The notes: generated from the sequence alone by a model not told the origin. Shown: positions 34,414-46,084, numbered from the stretch's first letter. The stretch: DNA of 64,000 nucleotides from Metaphire vulgaris (GCA_018105865.1 CM030851.1:3943968-4007967); one strand, 5' to 3'. A program made the numbers and translations.

Positions 34414-35086
34414 CATCATCAGTGTTTCTGTCTCTCGACAGGTCCAGGTATCCAGTTTCTCCACTCCGATCGATTGCTTGCTTCTTCTTTGAGTTCCTGA
34501 TATCCTTTATTCATCATCCACTCCAACATCATCTTTCTCGGTCTACCTCTCACTCTCTTTCCCTCCATTTTTCCTTCGATTATTGTTCTTAGTAAAGAGT
34601 CATGCCGGAGGACATGTCCCATCCAATTTCTCTGCCTTTTCCAGATTGTATCTATCAGGCTTCTTTCTTCTTCTATTTCCTTCATGACTTCCTCGTTTGT
34701 CTTATGCTCTGTGTATTTTACTTTTAGCATTCGTGGATTACGAAAAAGCGTTTGACAGAGTAGATTGGAGGATTTTGATGAGAGCACTGAAAAGGGTGGG
34801 AGTGGATTGGAGAGACAGAAGACTGATAGCAAACCTATACCTTGGACAGTCAGTGAAGGTGAGAATAGAGGGAGAACTGAGTGAATCGTGTATGATTGGG
34901 AGAGGAGTAAGGCAGGGATGTCCACTGTCACCGCTGTTGTTTAACATATACATCGAAGAATTAGTACAAGAGGCGATGGAGAATACAGATAAGGGAGTAA
35001 AAGTCGGAGGAGTACTACTAAAGGCGCTGCGCTTCGCAGACGATCAGGCCATGCTAGCAAGCAATCAAAAAGGGCTTCAAGAAGTA
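34414..35086 (-). mobile_element. RTE-like LINE with inverted 5' half (twin priming)
   Basis: The minus strand at 34735-34420 encodes the C-terminus (RQRNWMGHVLRHDSLL, KRVRGRPRKMMLEWMM, SEWRNWIPGP) with a GAT-repeat tail. The plus strand at about 34730-35086 encodes the RT core of the same kind of element (FVDYEKAFDRVDW, GVRQGCPLSPLLFNIYIEEL, ALRFADDQAMLA). The 11-bp direct repeat ATGTCTGACAT at 34403-34413 and 35087-35097 brackets both halves, so one insertion made both. Confidence 0.85.
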
Positions 35087-35098
35087 ATGTCTGACATA

Positions 35099-35460
35099 CC
35101 GGGCCCTCAATGATCCTGCCTCTCCAGTCTACTTAGCTGAACTTGTGCATATACAGTAGGTCCACGCTTACTGATTGTCGGTGGCAGCTTCGTTCCTGTA
35201 ATCGGGGTCCAACTGGCTGTAGCCCCTCCGTCTATAACAGTGAAATTTTGGGAGAGATATTTCACCCTGGGGAAACCCATCCTCTGGAGCGAGCTGCCCG
35301 ACTTTGTAACCAACGCGCGCGACTAATCCTGAAATGTTCGCTACGAGACTAAAGACGCACTTGTTTAACATCTCGTTTAAGTACAATGTGTAAAGCGCTC
35401 TTGATCTTGACCTGTTGTGACTATAGCGCTATATAAGTTGGCATATTGACTAACTAACCA
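35099..35460 (+). mobile_element. L2 LINE 3' end
   Basis: Encodes ALNDPASPVYLAELVHIYSR in L2-like context, then in a second frame APPSITVKFWERYFTLGKPI with LWSELP, and ends aagcgctcttgatc, gcgctatataag, TAAC repeats. Confidence 0.75.
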
Positions 35461-35549
35461 ACTAATTACACACATATACCATCCGTGTATTTGTGCATGT
35501 CTAACTAAAAGTTTTTTTTTAAATTAAAAGCTCTCTTTCTACTAAATAT

Positions 35550-35843
35550 CAGGGACGTCATTTGGGGGGGGGCAGGGGGCATTTGCCCCCCTGATTTTGA
35601 GGGGAAAAAATTTTTTCTTGTGTTATTTAGTATTTAGTTTTTTACATGTCCTAAAGGGGCGCCTGATATGATGTATATGATATGATGTGGCGTAGTCTGG
35701 CTGAAAAGCTGAAAAAAGTAACTAACCGTTATAAACGGCTGACGAGCAAAAAAAAAAAGGTCGTCAACTTTTTTGCAAACTTGTAACTTGTCAGGTCAAA
35801 AGTGTTTTGCCCCCCCCTGAAAAACAGTGAAATGACGTCTCTG
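35550..35843. mobile_element. hAT-type MITE, CAGRGACGTCATTT family
   Basis: Ends CAGGGACGTCATTTGGGG and, reverse complemented, CAGAGACGTCATTTCACTG. Exact 8-bp duplication CTAAATAT at 35542-35549 and 35844-35851. Contains GACGAGC, an A run and GGTCGTC at 35740-35766. Same family as 38196-38526 and 61342-61698. Confidence 0.88.
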
Positions 35844-35851
35844 CTAAATAT

Positions 35852-36983
35852 CTAAGGCGGCTTAGAAATCTTTAATCTTTTCCATGTCACTTAATTATCA
35901 TTCAGACAGGACAGTGTCAGTCAGAATATGAAACTGCGATGCAGCATATAGAGTTCGAGAAGTCCTCCCTTCCAATCACCACCACCTACCTCCCCTCCTC
36001 GATGACTAGTAGAATGCCAATTAACTTGCCAATTAATCATTAGCCATGCGTGACTACTATTCTAAGGGTGGAAGGAATATGCTTGATTCGCCAAACCTAA
36101 TGATTGTCAATTTAAGCTACCTAAGTTGATTGGCTATGCTAATGCTTTGCTTAAATGTTATTGGTTATATTGCTCTTATGAGTGACATACTGAGTACGAT
36201 AAAACGACTGGTCTGGGATTGTAGTCCCACTGTGTATCAGGCTGTCGCTCGATATGCGAGCTATACCACATATTGCCATCTGCCGACGACGGACTTGTCC
36301 CATAAAACTTAACAGCGGAAAAGTCTGCATGTACTATTGCAAGTCCCGCCACCGCCACATAGTAAACCCCCGCTTACTATGGCGATATGTGTTGAGTGGT
36401 ACAAGAGTTCAGACTCGTCGAAAATTCTAGAGTTTTTCAGCGAAAAACTTCCTCAACTTATGAAATTCTTTGAAATCTTCATAATCGTGTGCAGGCCATA
36501 TATCCTGGTATATTTTATCGGTGTCGTGAGCTTATGTTTAGAGTCTTCCATGAAGACCAAATCAATCTCCTCATATCCATTTTTCGCGTTCGTGCCTGTT
36601 TTACTGTTGAAGAAGTTGGACATTGTATTAACCGGTTTGGCGGCATGAAAAATTTATATGGCGTATGTTTACCGAACTCACAATCACAGTAAAGTGTTTA
36701 ACAGAACTTACTCCATACTTCAAAATGTTCATTCAAGAGCAGTTTTTTTTATTTTGAAGACACGGAAAGTCTACACAACTAGCACTCCGTGATCTATAGA
36801 CATAAGTGGCATTACCGTTATGTCTAAAAGTCTAAAAGATACAACAATAAAAACTTCCTGGTATCCACAGCACACAACGGAACACTTCCCTTCGCGACCG
36901 TTTCCTGGAATGCGACTCGCGTTTGTTAAAAACATTGATCCTGGCTTTTACAAAATTGCATAAGTGTAATTCTGCCGAAACAG
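35852..36983. other. Intron of the Ig-type gene, nothing recognised
   Basis: Several short frames, none with a recognisable domain. Lies between the two Ig exons. Confidence 0.45.
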
Positions 36984-37289
36984 ATGCTGAACCAGACTGT
37001 GTCGTTAAGACTACAGATGAATCTTACATCGTGACATGCTCGGTACGATTCGTTGGCAACTGGGCTCCGGAGATTAACTGGACAGAACAGGACGGTGCAA
37101 CTATCGAGGCAGCTGCATCCGACAGCCCTAATAGGGAAGTCAGACGCACTGTAATTTTGCCACGAATCAGAACAACAGGCGAAAAGGAAATTACATATTA
37201 CAAGTGCACTGTGAAATTTACTCAGAAAGGACGGCCAGACGGGATAACGGCAACTAATGTTCCAGATTACACGTGGACTATGAGCTTTG
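36984..37289 (+). CDS. Second immunoglobulin-like exon, symmetric phase 1
   Basis: Acceptor gccgaaacag ends at 36983; donor GTACGA starts at 37290. The 306-nt exon is again phase 1 at both ends. It encodes YIVTCSVRFVG (first Cys), EINWTEQDG (core Trp) and KEITYYKCTVKF (Y-x-C second Cys), with VRRTVILPRI as a likely E strand. The fold looks C-type rather than V-type. Same strand, order and phase as the exon at 34020, so the two can be spliced in frame. An alternative acceptor (gcataag) lies just upstream. Confidence 0.7.
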
Positions 37290-37489
37290 GTACGACAACT
37301 ATCAAATTTTGCTTTCTTCGTTTTAAATTGCCTTTGCAATTGCGTTTAATAATTAAAGATTTAACTGTTTCATTAAATTTCACTGTTTCATTAATTATTA
37401 GAAGGGTCTAGGCGAAAAACGCTGCACAGAACACCAAAAGCCTAAATAGAAAATGAATCACTTATGACTACTGTTATTGGACTCTAGAA

Positions 37490-37837
37490 CAGGTGTGGCA
37501 AAACTGCGGCCTGCGGGTCGCATGCGGCCCGCCACCGGATTCCATGCGGTACGAGAGATCATTTAGAATTAGAAGCATGCATACGAGCAGTGGAAAGTGA
37601 GATAATTTGAAATAATTTATCGAAACATGGCACTTTATTTTAAAATCTTAGAAGTGGTTATTAAATATTTGATACATGAGCAACAAATATTTAATATCAT
37701 GCTAGTCTCATTAATAAAATGTATGATGTATGTCAGCATTTTAAATAGAGACATTTTGGCTTTTTGTATGCCCGGCCCGCCGAATGTAGTATTAGGTTTC
37801 ACGCGGTCCCTTTAAATAAAACGCTTGCCCACCCCTG
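37490..37837. mobile_element. hAT-type MITE of the CGGCCCGC class
   Basis: Left CAGGTGTGGCAAAACTGCGG with GCGGCCTGCGGGTCGC; right end reverse complement CAGGGGTGGGCAAGCG. This is a widespread non-autonomous hAT end type. No clear 8-bp duplication found, so the limits may be off by a few bases. Confidence 0.6.
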
Positions 37838-37880
37838 ACCTGACCATTGCTTTTTACTGCGTCAACTTCATCTCTTTTAG

Positions 37881-38031
37881 ATGGTAAGAATGAGACTTCC
37901 AGAAAGTACAATGTTCCAAAACAATTGTCTTCTTTCAAGAAAAAGGTCCAATTTGTAGAATTTATTTATTTATTAATCAATGATGCATTAAAAGAGAACG
38001 GTCTGGTGTTTGTTCGGTGTGAAGTTAATTG
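37881..38031 (+). CDS. Possible further exon of the Ig-type gene
   Basis: After a good acceptor (catctcttttag) a frame compatible with the phase-1 donor at 37289 reads DGKNETSRKYNVPKQLSSFK and then KKVQFVEFIYLLINDAL to a stop at about 38030. It could be a short linker exon or the C-terminus of a secreted form. No membrane span is convincing. Rests only on phase and splice-site quality. Confidence 0.3.
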
Positions 38032-38195
38032 AAATGTTTTGACAATTTCAGGGGCAGAAAAATAAATGCTCAAAGGAGATTGTTTTTGAAATTAAAGACC
38101 GAAAACAACAAATCTCGTAACAACAAAGAATTCTTTTATCGTCGTTATTTTTGCGGTTATAATCTTATTTAGTTGTTCCTATACTATAAGGCAGG

Positions 38196-38526
38196 CAGTG
38201 GCGTCATTTCACACTTTTCTTGGGGGGGGCGAGACATTTTTTTAAATTTTTCTTTTAAATTTTTTACATTTTTAAATTTTTTTACATTTTCAATTTTTCG
38301 ACTTGACGAGTTTCCAAAAATGTTGACGACCTTTTTTTTGCTTGTCAGCCCTTTTTTACGATTAGTTACTCTTCGGGTTACTCGACATCAAGTTTTTTGC
38401 CCCCCAAACGCAAATGACGTCCCTCTTTTTGTTTTTAGTTGCACATTAATACATTGTAAATTAATATTTTCATTTCCTTGGGGGGGGGCCACGGCCCCCC
38501 AGCCCCCCCCCCCAATGACGCCTCTG
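38196..38526. mobile_element. hAT-type MITE, CAGWGGCGTCATTT family
   Basis: Ends CAGTGGCGTCATTTCACAC and, reverse complemented, CAGAGGCGTCATTGGGGG. Exact duplication AAGGCAGG at 38188-38195 and 38527-38534. The motif GACGACC, T run, GCTTGTCAGC lies at 38324-38349. It is an inverted close relative of 61342-61698, and it landed across the left terminus of the hAT-like element that follows. Confidence 0.88.
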
Positions 38527-38530
38527 AAGG

Positions 38531-39573
38531 CAGGGTTTCCCAAACATTTTGGAACCGCGGCCCACTTCAGCGGTTTTGTAACGTGCTGCGACTATAATCA
38601 TATCATGCAATATCAAGAACTGCATTAGGCCATCTGGCGAACGTCAGTTGAAAAGAATGTTCAGAGTTTTGAATAAATGGCAAAACAAAAGCTCTTATTC
38701 AATTCAATGAAAATATGGCAAACATATTAGGCAGATTTATTTATGTTTTTGTCAAAATAAGACAAAATGAGATAAATAGATATTGAAATTTCTTTGAAAT
38801 TATCTTGTTTAAAACATGCCAGGAACATACCTTTGTTTGTCTTTACCGGAAGGCAGACCGATAGTATCCGATTGCGCCACAGAATCTTAAAATCTTGACC
38901 ATTTCCTAAAATGGCAAACATCTTATCTTAAGGACACTTATGATTTTCTGGATAAAATTGAAATCAAACAATCGATAAGAAATTTCCTGGTCACGGGTTG
39001 TCAATGGAGTTATACACCAAAATGAACATCGATCGTACTATAAAAGTCACTCCAGTGTCGGGAGCTTGCAAGGGCCACGACACAACGGCGGCCGTTCAGC
39101 TGGGCGATACACCGCCAAATAAGAATTAAATTCGATCGAATACAAGTTCAGATCGCGCTCTGACGATGAATGACGTCAAAGATCTTGTATAAACAAACGT
39201 TTTGGAACTGCTTACCAGTAGCTCAAAGAGACTTTGACCATTTTGGTCATGCCGCGATTGCGAAATAAGATTAAATGAACAAGTACTTATTGTCAACGTT
39301 TTGGAACATGCTGCGACTTCAGAGGTTATTGTCAAGTTAAACTAAACTTGAAAAACACTACTCATTTTAATGTAGGCCTAAGCCAGGTATGGAGGATTGC
39401 AGGCATATAAATTTCTTAAAACATAAGTCTACTTACAATTTTCAAGGCTTGTGACATTGTGGTATTGGTTAGAAAATGACACTTTTGAATCTAATTTCGC
39501 GCTACCACGCAACCCATTGGACTGAGCCCTGCGACCCACTTTTGGGTCGCGACCCACAGTTTGGAAAACACTG
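38531..39573. mobile_element. hAT-like element CAGGGTTTCCCAAAC
   Basis: Left CAGGGTTTCCCAAACATTTT; right end reverse complement CAGTGTTTTCCAAACTGTGG. Subterminal GCGGCCCACTT and GGGTCGCGACCCAC words. Flanks suggest an imperfect duplication (CTATAAGG before the upstream MITE, GTATAAGG after the right end). No transposase seen. Confidence 0.6.
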
Positions 39574-39769
39574 CTGTATAAGGCATAAGCCATTTATCTT
39601 CGACCGAAATAAAGTAAAATGAGAACATGATACTTAATAGAACAATTTTTGTTATTCAGAATATTATCTTAACCTAGCGATTAGTAAGCAAGAACATTCA
39701 GGGATAGAAATACGAAGATAAACGAAAAACTGAAGCGATATATTCTGTATGACAGGAAGCAAGCGCGTA

Positions 39770-39850
39770 AACCACGGGGGGACGGCGGGGACGGGGCCCC
39801 AATAATTAGTAGGCGGGGAGAGATTATCAATTATCCCCCAATGTTTTGGG
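39770..39850. repeat. G-rich element fragment
   Basis: GCGTAAACCACGGGGGGACG and ATTATCCCCCAATGTTTTGG resemble the repeat at 24920-25000. No ends defined. Confidence 0.35.
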
Positions 39851-40199
39851 CTTATTTCCTCACACCCCATTGGCCTGAGCCATAATGAGTATGCATTATC
39901 ACTGTGGCAGTATCTTACATTTCAATCAATAATTACACTATGTAACACAATTTTTGTTTCTGGCTTCTAAGTGTTATATTTCAGTTGCCTATGTATAAAG
40001 GATCTGCAATCATGGCTATATTCATAATTATATTTGCTTTCATGAGCACAGCTTACAAAATTTGTTTATTTATACAATGGAAAAAGGTGCATTTTTTCTT
40101 CTCGAGAAGGAACATTATGTACTAATTGCAAATAAGCAACAACAGTCAAAATTACTTTAAAACATTCAGAAATGAGTTGCTTTTCGAGATTTGTGGCTG

Positions 40200-41560
40200 T
40201 ACTGTCAATAGCTTTCTCAATGAAGACTTCAGACATAGTCCCCCATCACGTGTTTGTTATACCATCTTTGGTAACGACGTTCCAAGTCCAGCATATCCTG
40301 ATGAAAGCGTTCATCTTGCTTCTCTGGGTAGGCTCCCAAGTTTTCCTTGAATTTGTCAAGGTGGGCATGAAGAATATGTACTTTCAGGGACATTTTGCAT
40401 CTAATTTTGGCATGGTTCTTTATGAGAAACTGAACCAGTCTCTCATAGTTTTCATCCTTGTGGTTGCCAAGAAAGCCATACAATACTGCAACGAAACTGT
40501 TTCAAGACCCTTTCTCCATGCTATTCAGCTTCTTGGCGAATACGTCACACTGTGTGATCTTCTTTATCTGTGGTCCGACGAAGATGCCAGCTTCGACTTT
40601 TGCCTCCAAAAGCTGTGGAAAAAGCTCTAGGAGGTATTTGAAAACTGCGGATTTCTTGTCTTGACAAATTACTTGATGAGACCTAACTTGATGTTTGAGC
40701 ATCTTTCGACGGTCTATCAATGGCTCCCACTTCATGCTATTCTTACCTCTGGTGAACTCGGTCAGCTGTGGCCAATCCCTTCTACAATAGTGGACCTCAG
40801 ACCTCGGTGTCCCGGTTGTTACAGAGGCAAAGAAAACCAAGGAAATTTTGTGAAACCGCCTTGCAGGTCCATCAGGAATGTTACCATTTTGACCATATTG
40901 AAGTCTCCAATGACTTAGCAACCATAGTTGTCATACTTCAAGGCACTCAGCAACATCTTGACACTGGTGTAGTCCACTCTGAGGTGTAGGTGCACAAAGT
41001 GAGCCACGGGGAGAGACAAGTACTTGTTACCATTATGAAGTAGCATGGCTTTGAGGTTCTTGGATGAAATCTCTATGAATTGGCACCATCACTCAGGTTA
41101 AAGGTGATTGCTATGGCCTCTAAAAGACCAGTGACATTGCTGCAGAAACACAGCCCATCTAGCTGACTGAAGAATTTGGAAAACGTTGGTGACGCTTTCT
41201 ATGTTCTGTCACCTGCACGCTTTCATCCAACAAGTTCCACTCCTTGAGTCTAGATGTCAGAAGCTCAGCATTGCACTTGATGAGACCAAGGTCTCTGATC
41301 AGGTCGTTAAGATCTTTCTGATTGGGAAAGTACGGCTTTCTCATCAAAGCTGCATCTGTGCAATGGTATTCTGGATCTGCAATATCTTCCTCTCTGTCTG
41401 CCTTGACGCACTACCCTGAAGACGGTTGATCCCTCCCTGTAGGGATGGAATGGAGAGCTCAGAGCCATAGGGTACCGGACCGGTGCGATGCAAACGTAGC
41501 AGAATGCATTTGCTAGCAGCAAGAAACCTCTTGATGCCATCTAAATCAAATTTTTCTGGT
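40200..41560 (-). pseudogene. Repeat-associated uncharacterised protein pseudogene (RFHQD family)
   Basis: Minus-strand segments in order: RKPYFPNQKDLNDLIRDLGL and NAELLTSRLKEWNLL (41347-41159); WPQLTEFTRGKNSMKWEPL, then FKYLLELFPQLLEAKVEAGI and FVGPQIKK (40921-40502); CKMSLKVHILHAHLDKFKEN, GERFHQD-like DERFHQDMLDLERRYQRW (40483-40229). I recognise this as a widely copied invertebrate protein family, often repeat-borne, whose function I cannot name. The pieces sit in different frames with no introns between them, so it is a decayed intronless copy. Confidence 0.65.
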
Positions 41561-42289
41561 CACTATTCGCTTACTCAGCAACAAGATACACTATAGTACG
41601 TTGGCTTAAGGAATCTGCACTCTTAAAATTTTATGGATGCGACTGAAAGCTCCCAGAAAGTGCTACAAGGTTCTAGAAGATTCCAAAGGTTATAGAAAAT
41701 TCTGTTCAGATCTAAAAACTTATGGACAGCTTGCAATGTTCCTGAATATTAAGTATGTCTGCTGAGCTTTGAATGTGAACCGAGAATGTTTTCTATAATA
41801 CACGAAATTCAAAATATCATTTCCCTGGCCCCAAAAGCAAATTAAGTTTGGAACAACAACTGTTTTCTAGTTAGTTTAGGCATAAGGGACTAGGAAAACA
41901 TGCTATGAACCCAGGAACAAACAAAAATATTTTTTGTTACGTAGTGTTATTGATAATTATCTAGTATTGATCTCGGAACGACTTAGTCTTGTATTGGAGT
42001 CTTCCAGCACGGTAAGGTTAAAATTATTGAAAAGACATATTAAAGATATGTGTTTTCCATCAGCTGGTGACACTTTGTCATAAATTAGTTTATTCTTGAC
42101 TGATTAGGCCTATAGGGTTAGAAGGTCGTACTGTATTAACACATCAAATGATTACAAATCGCAATAGAATACTTTGAAGAAAAATATAAACTATAGGCCT
42201 ACTGATAACAGTCACTGAAATTCTTAATTCAATTGAAATTCCAATATCCTCAATATGACAAATGGTACCTAAATTCTTCTAGCGAATGT
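41561..42289. other. AT-rich interval, nothing recognised
   Basis: No coding or repeat structure recognised apart from two TAGGCCTA octamers near 42103 and 42195. Confidence 0.5.
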
Positions 42290-43230
42290 CTTTCTTTCTC
42301 AGCCATTCAACGGCATCAGGTTGAGCCTGATGCAGGGTCTCAGTCCTCCTTCGAATCTGGTGAGGTAAATTGACTATGTGGTTTAGTCTGTCTGATGCCG
42401 CAAGGGCTTCGGGTCATCTCTGGCTCCCCAACGGTGAAGCATGGCGGCGCATCGGCCATGGCCTGTTCGATAGCGATTGAGGTGGACCCAATTAGGTCAA
42501 AGCCGGGTTGGCGCTTGCAGGGGTCTGTGATGAGGTTTTTGTTCTTGACCTCAGCAGACTGCCAACTCTGCTTCCATGAGTCCGGAACAGAGAAGTGCAG
42601 TATAGGCGCAGGAAACCAGGTTGGATGACGAGACGTCAGACGTTGAGCAGGATGGTCAAAGATGTCCGCGTGTATTGGTAGATCTGGTCGGGCATTAATG
42701 TGGGCAGTGAGCTTGGATGTTGCGGCTTCACGACGGATAGCTGGCGGGGCGATGTTGCTAAGGACTGGCAACCAGTGAGTCGGGGTAGAATGGATGGTTC
42801 CAGAGATTGTCCTCATGGAGGAATTCAGTTTGGAGTCGACCAAATGGACGTGGGGGCTTCGGCACCATACTGGGGCACAGTATTCTGCAGCAGAGTAGCA
42901 TAGTGCCAGTGCTGATGTTCTTAATGTAGAAGCGCTTGCTCCCCACGTAGAGCCGGCCAGTCTTGCAATGATGTTGTTCCTCGAGCCCACCTTTGCCGCT
43001 GGTTTTTTGAGATGCTCATGGAATGACAAAGTGCGGTCAAGAGTGACGCCAAGATAGACTGGCTGGGCTTCATGTCGGATTCTTTTACCATCAAGTTGTA
43101 CATTGAGCTCACGTAATGATGAAGCGTGATGTAGATGGAAAACAGATGATACTGTTTTTGCAGCGCTAGGGGTTAGTCGCCATTTTCTGCAATAGTCAGA
43201 AAGGAGTGTAATGTCTTAAATACCTAAATA
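42290..43230 (-). mobile_element. Non-LTR retrotransposon RT C-terminal region
   Basis: The minus strand reads WRLTPSAAKTVSS, then ELNVQLDGKRIRHEAQPVYL, TLSFHEHLKKPAAKVGSRNN, STWGASASTLRTSALALCYS, AAEYCAPVW, LNSSMRTISGTIHSTPTHWL and PVLSNIAPPAIRREAATSKL. This block is the region after the RT in a common jockey/I-type LINE. The main frame is open for 229 residues, so this copy is fairly young, but it is truncated upstream of the RT core. Confidence 0.8.
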
Positions 43231-43289
43231 AAAATGCACAACTAATTATAAATACTACATGCACTTATGCGACGCCTGTGAAACAGGCA

Positions 43290-43640
43290 ATTGCCTTGAC
43301 GCAAAAGAATCCAACAATGTGACCTTGGTGCAAAAGGTAATACAGAGAAAAACTGCGTCTATTTAGCACATCTGCCAAGTGAAAGATGCCAGGAAGTGCC
43401 AAGTCCTAATGCTAGGAATTGTGGATGGCTCAAACAAGATGGGAAGGCCACCAAGAGAATTCCATGTTGATATTGTTACATTATGCAATGGTGTGGAAGC
43501 AGTCTTCAAGAAGTGAGTCATATATAGGGCTCAAAATAGAAGGGACTGGGAAAAGATTGTGTGGATTGCGCCAGACACCAACGGGTGTCCATGATTAATT
43601 ATTGAGGACGACGACGGTTATTATGATGATAGTGATGATG
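43290..43640 (+). mobile_element. Non-LTR retrotransposon 3' end
   Basis: Encodes KDARKCQVLMLGIVDGSNKM with GRPPREFHVDIVTLCNG, RAQNRRDWEKIVWIAPDTNG: the familiar last residues of LINE ORF2 proteins (GRP.REW.DDI...A.DR..W). Ends in a GAT/GGT repeat tail. Confidence 0.75.
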
Positions 43641-43967
43641 ATGGTGGTGGTGGTGATGACGATGATGAATAGCGTATTCAGTTGTGCGGTCACTAACGAA
43701 AGCATTATAAGTGATGAAATAATTTACCGTAAATAACTTCATACCAGAGGCATAGCGACGGGAGGTATATCGGTATATATATACTGTACCCCGAAATCAG
43801 ACTACCTTAAATTTCCAATGTGTTTTTAAAGATTTTCAAAGTTTTTACAGATTTACACCCCCAAAATCACATTATACCCCCCATCAAATTCTTGGCTAAG
43901 TGCCTCCTTCATACTGAAGTCAAAGATAAAAATTGGCGTCATATTGATGGAACAAGATCCGATCATA

Positions 43968-44365
43968 GGGGTCGTCCATAAATAACGTAACGCGGTTAGG
44001 GGAGGAGGAGGTCCGGCCATTTGTTACGAAGTGTGACGACGGGGGTCCGTAAATGTGACTTAACGCAATAAAAAAATTCAAGTGTGATGACTTTTGACTT
44101 TTGCTCGTCAGGGTTTTTGGAGAGGAAAAAATACAAGGATGGCCCTTTTTTGCTTGTCAGGGTTTTTTGAGAGGAAAGAATGCAAGGATGACCTTTTCTT
44201 TGCTTGTCAAGACTTTTCGGAAGACGAAAATAGGGAAGGGGGTCGGCCTGTTATTACGTCATATTTTAGGGGGTCCGCCGTTTTGTTACGTCACGACGGT
44301 CACGTTACGTAGAGGGAAGGGGTAAAATGTGCCAAAATCGCGTTACGTCATTTATGGACGACCCC
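43968..44365. mobile_element. TIR element GGGGTCGTCCATAAAT
   Basis: Left GGGGTCGTCCATAAATAACG; right end reverse complement GGGGTCGTCCATAAATGACG. Flanked by ATA at 43965-43967 and 44366-44368. Contains three copies of a motif related to GACGACC, T run, GCTTGTC (44086-44110, 44138-44160, 44187-44208). Non-coding; superfamily not certain. Confidence 0.75.
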
Positions 44366-44785
44366 ATAGGAATACGTATTATACTATTATATTTTTGATG
44401 ATAAGATGCGTATAATACGCCTACGGTAAAGGTTCCGTACGTTAAAATACGTTGTCTAAAATAAATCAACTCAAATGTTAAATATAGCTGGAAACATTTA
44501 TTCTATAGTCTAAATCCAATTCGACATTGGGCGAATTTATCAAAACGCTTTGATTAATATAAGAATCAACTGGTATGAACAGAAAGCAGTGTCAGTGTAC
44601 TTTGCACCAGGCATCAGTTGGCTCCCTCCGGCTGCTTAATGACTGAGGGCACCTGGATACCTGGGTCTGCTACAACCTGTATTCTGCGGAGGGGTTCTGG
44701 AGTGACATCTATGATCTTCCCGAGTTTATCCCTGGTTGAAGGGAGACAAGGGGCTGTCTCCATAGAAAGCTAGTCTGTTATTAAC

Positions 44786-46030
44786 CAGTGATGTTAATCC
44801 TTGTCCTGGTCCTTGTCCTTAAGGACTCCTTAAGTACCAATTTTGAAGTCCTTGTCCTCGTCCTTGGGGAATCAGTTCTCGTTCTTATCATCGTTCTTGG
44901 GGGCTCGGTCCTCGTCCTTATCCTCGTCCTTGCAGATCGGTCCTTGCCCTGAGCCTTGTAACTTAGTCCTTCAAAAATCCTTATAAGGACCAAATTACTG
45001 GCATACCATTTTCAATTGTTCTGATAATTAATCATGTACCAAGGTAAGAGAATGTGGATTTATATTTACATACTTGCTTTGAGATATTCTAAATGTGTAG
45101 TCATTGTTTCCTGCATAATACCAGTTGAGCAGCTGAACTTCCATTTCCTGTTTGAAAGCGTATGAACAAGACAGCAATAGACAGAGAACACGGCAATAGA
45201 CAAAATCCGAAGGAGAAGACTACAGTGGTTTGGACTTGTGACAAGAATGGGAGAAGAAAGACTGCCTCTGAGAGCTCTGCACTGTCATATTGAGGGAAAC
45301 AGAAGTAGAGGAAGACAAGCTAAGAGATGGATAGATAATATAAAAGAAGATGTTGGAAAACAAAATCTGAATTTAGAAGAAGCAACACACTTGGCAAAAG
45401 ACAGGAAGACCTGGAGTCATCTCGTATCAAACTCGCCGTCATCATAGATGATGTAAGAAAAAGAAGAGAAGAAGAACCAGACGCATGCGTTTTTAAAATT
45501 TCTATTATTCTTTAGTTGCATCCTAAAATACTGGTGTCATTGTCTACAAAGAAACGGAACAAAGCGTGATCAACAATGGAGATTGGCAGTTGAACGAGTG
45601 TTTTCGCAAAGTGGTCTCATAATATTAGGCCTCATTGCTCGTGCATGACTGATCAGCTGTTGGAAGTACTTGTTTATTTTATTTGAAATGCAACATTTCT
45701 GTTGACTAGACTATATATTATGAGATGTGATACATACTGTGTAGCCCAACCTCTCACTGAGGATGGCTAAAGAACAGAACAGATTATAGTTTACAACATT
45801 CTTTTTCGCTTTTCTAATTTTGTGATTAGAATTGAAATTGTTTTTGTTTTTTCTTTCTGACTTTTGTGTCTGACAGAGGTCGGTCCTTGTCCTTGATCCT
45901 TGTCATCGGAGGTCAGTCCTTGTGGTCCTTATGCTTCGGGAGTAGGTCCTTGTCCTTGTCCTCGTCCATGGAGAGTCGGTCCTCGTCCTTATCTTCGTTC
46001 TTGGGGGGTCGGTCCTTGTTAACATCACTG
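44786..46030. mobile_element. hAT with GTCCTTGTCCTCGTCC arrays and transposase remnant
   Basis: Inverted ends CAGTGATGTTAA on both sides; imperfect duplication TTATTAAC (44778-44785) and CTATTAAT (46031-46038). Both ends carry long runs of TCCTTGTCCTCGTCC. Inside, at about 45585-45690 (+), AVERVFSQSGLI and, one frame away, RARMTDQLLEVLVYFI match the hAT C-terminal dimerisation region. A LINE end is inserted at about 45160-45475. Confidence 0.85.
45160..45475 (+). mobile_element. LINE 3' end inserted in the hAT
   Basis: Encodes RIRRRRLQWFGLVTRMGEER with LPLRALHCHIEGNRSRGRQA, KRWIDNIKEDVG and ATHLAKDRKTWSHLV, the C-terminus typical of RTE-like and related LINE ORFs, followed by an AAG-rich tail. 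No RT core. Confidence 0.75.
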
Positions 46031-46084
46031 CTATTAATGATTAGAGGCAGTGAATAGCGGGATTCCAATTGAAATCAACTGCCG

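Noticed and set aside
36337..36692. Overlapping open frames between the two Ig exons
   Set aside because: No domain, no matching splice phase; could be chance in intron.
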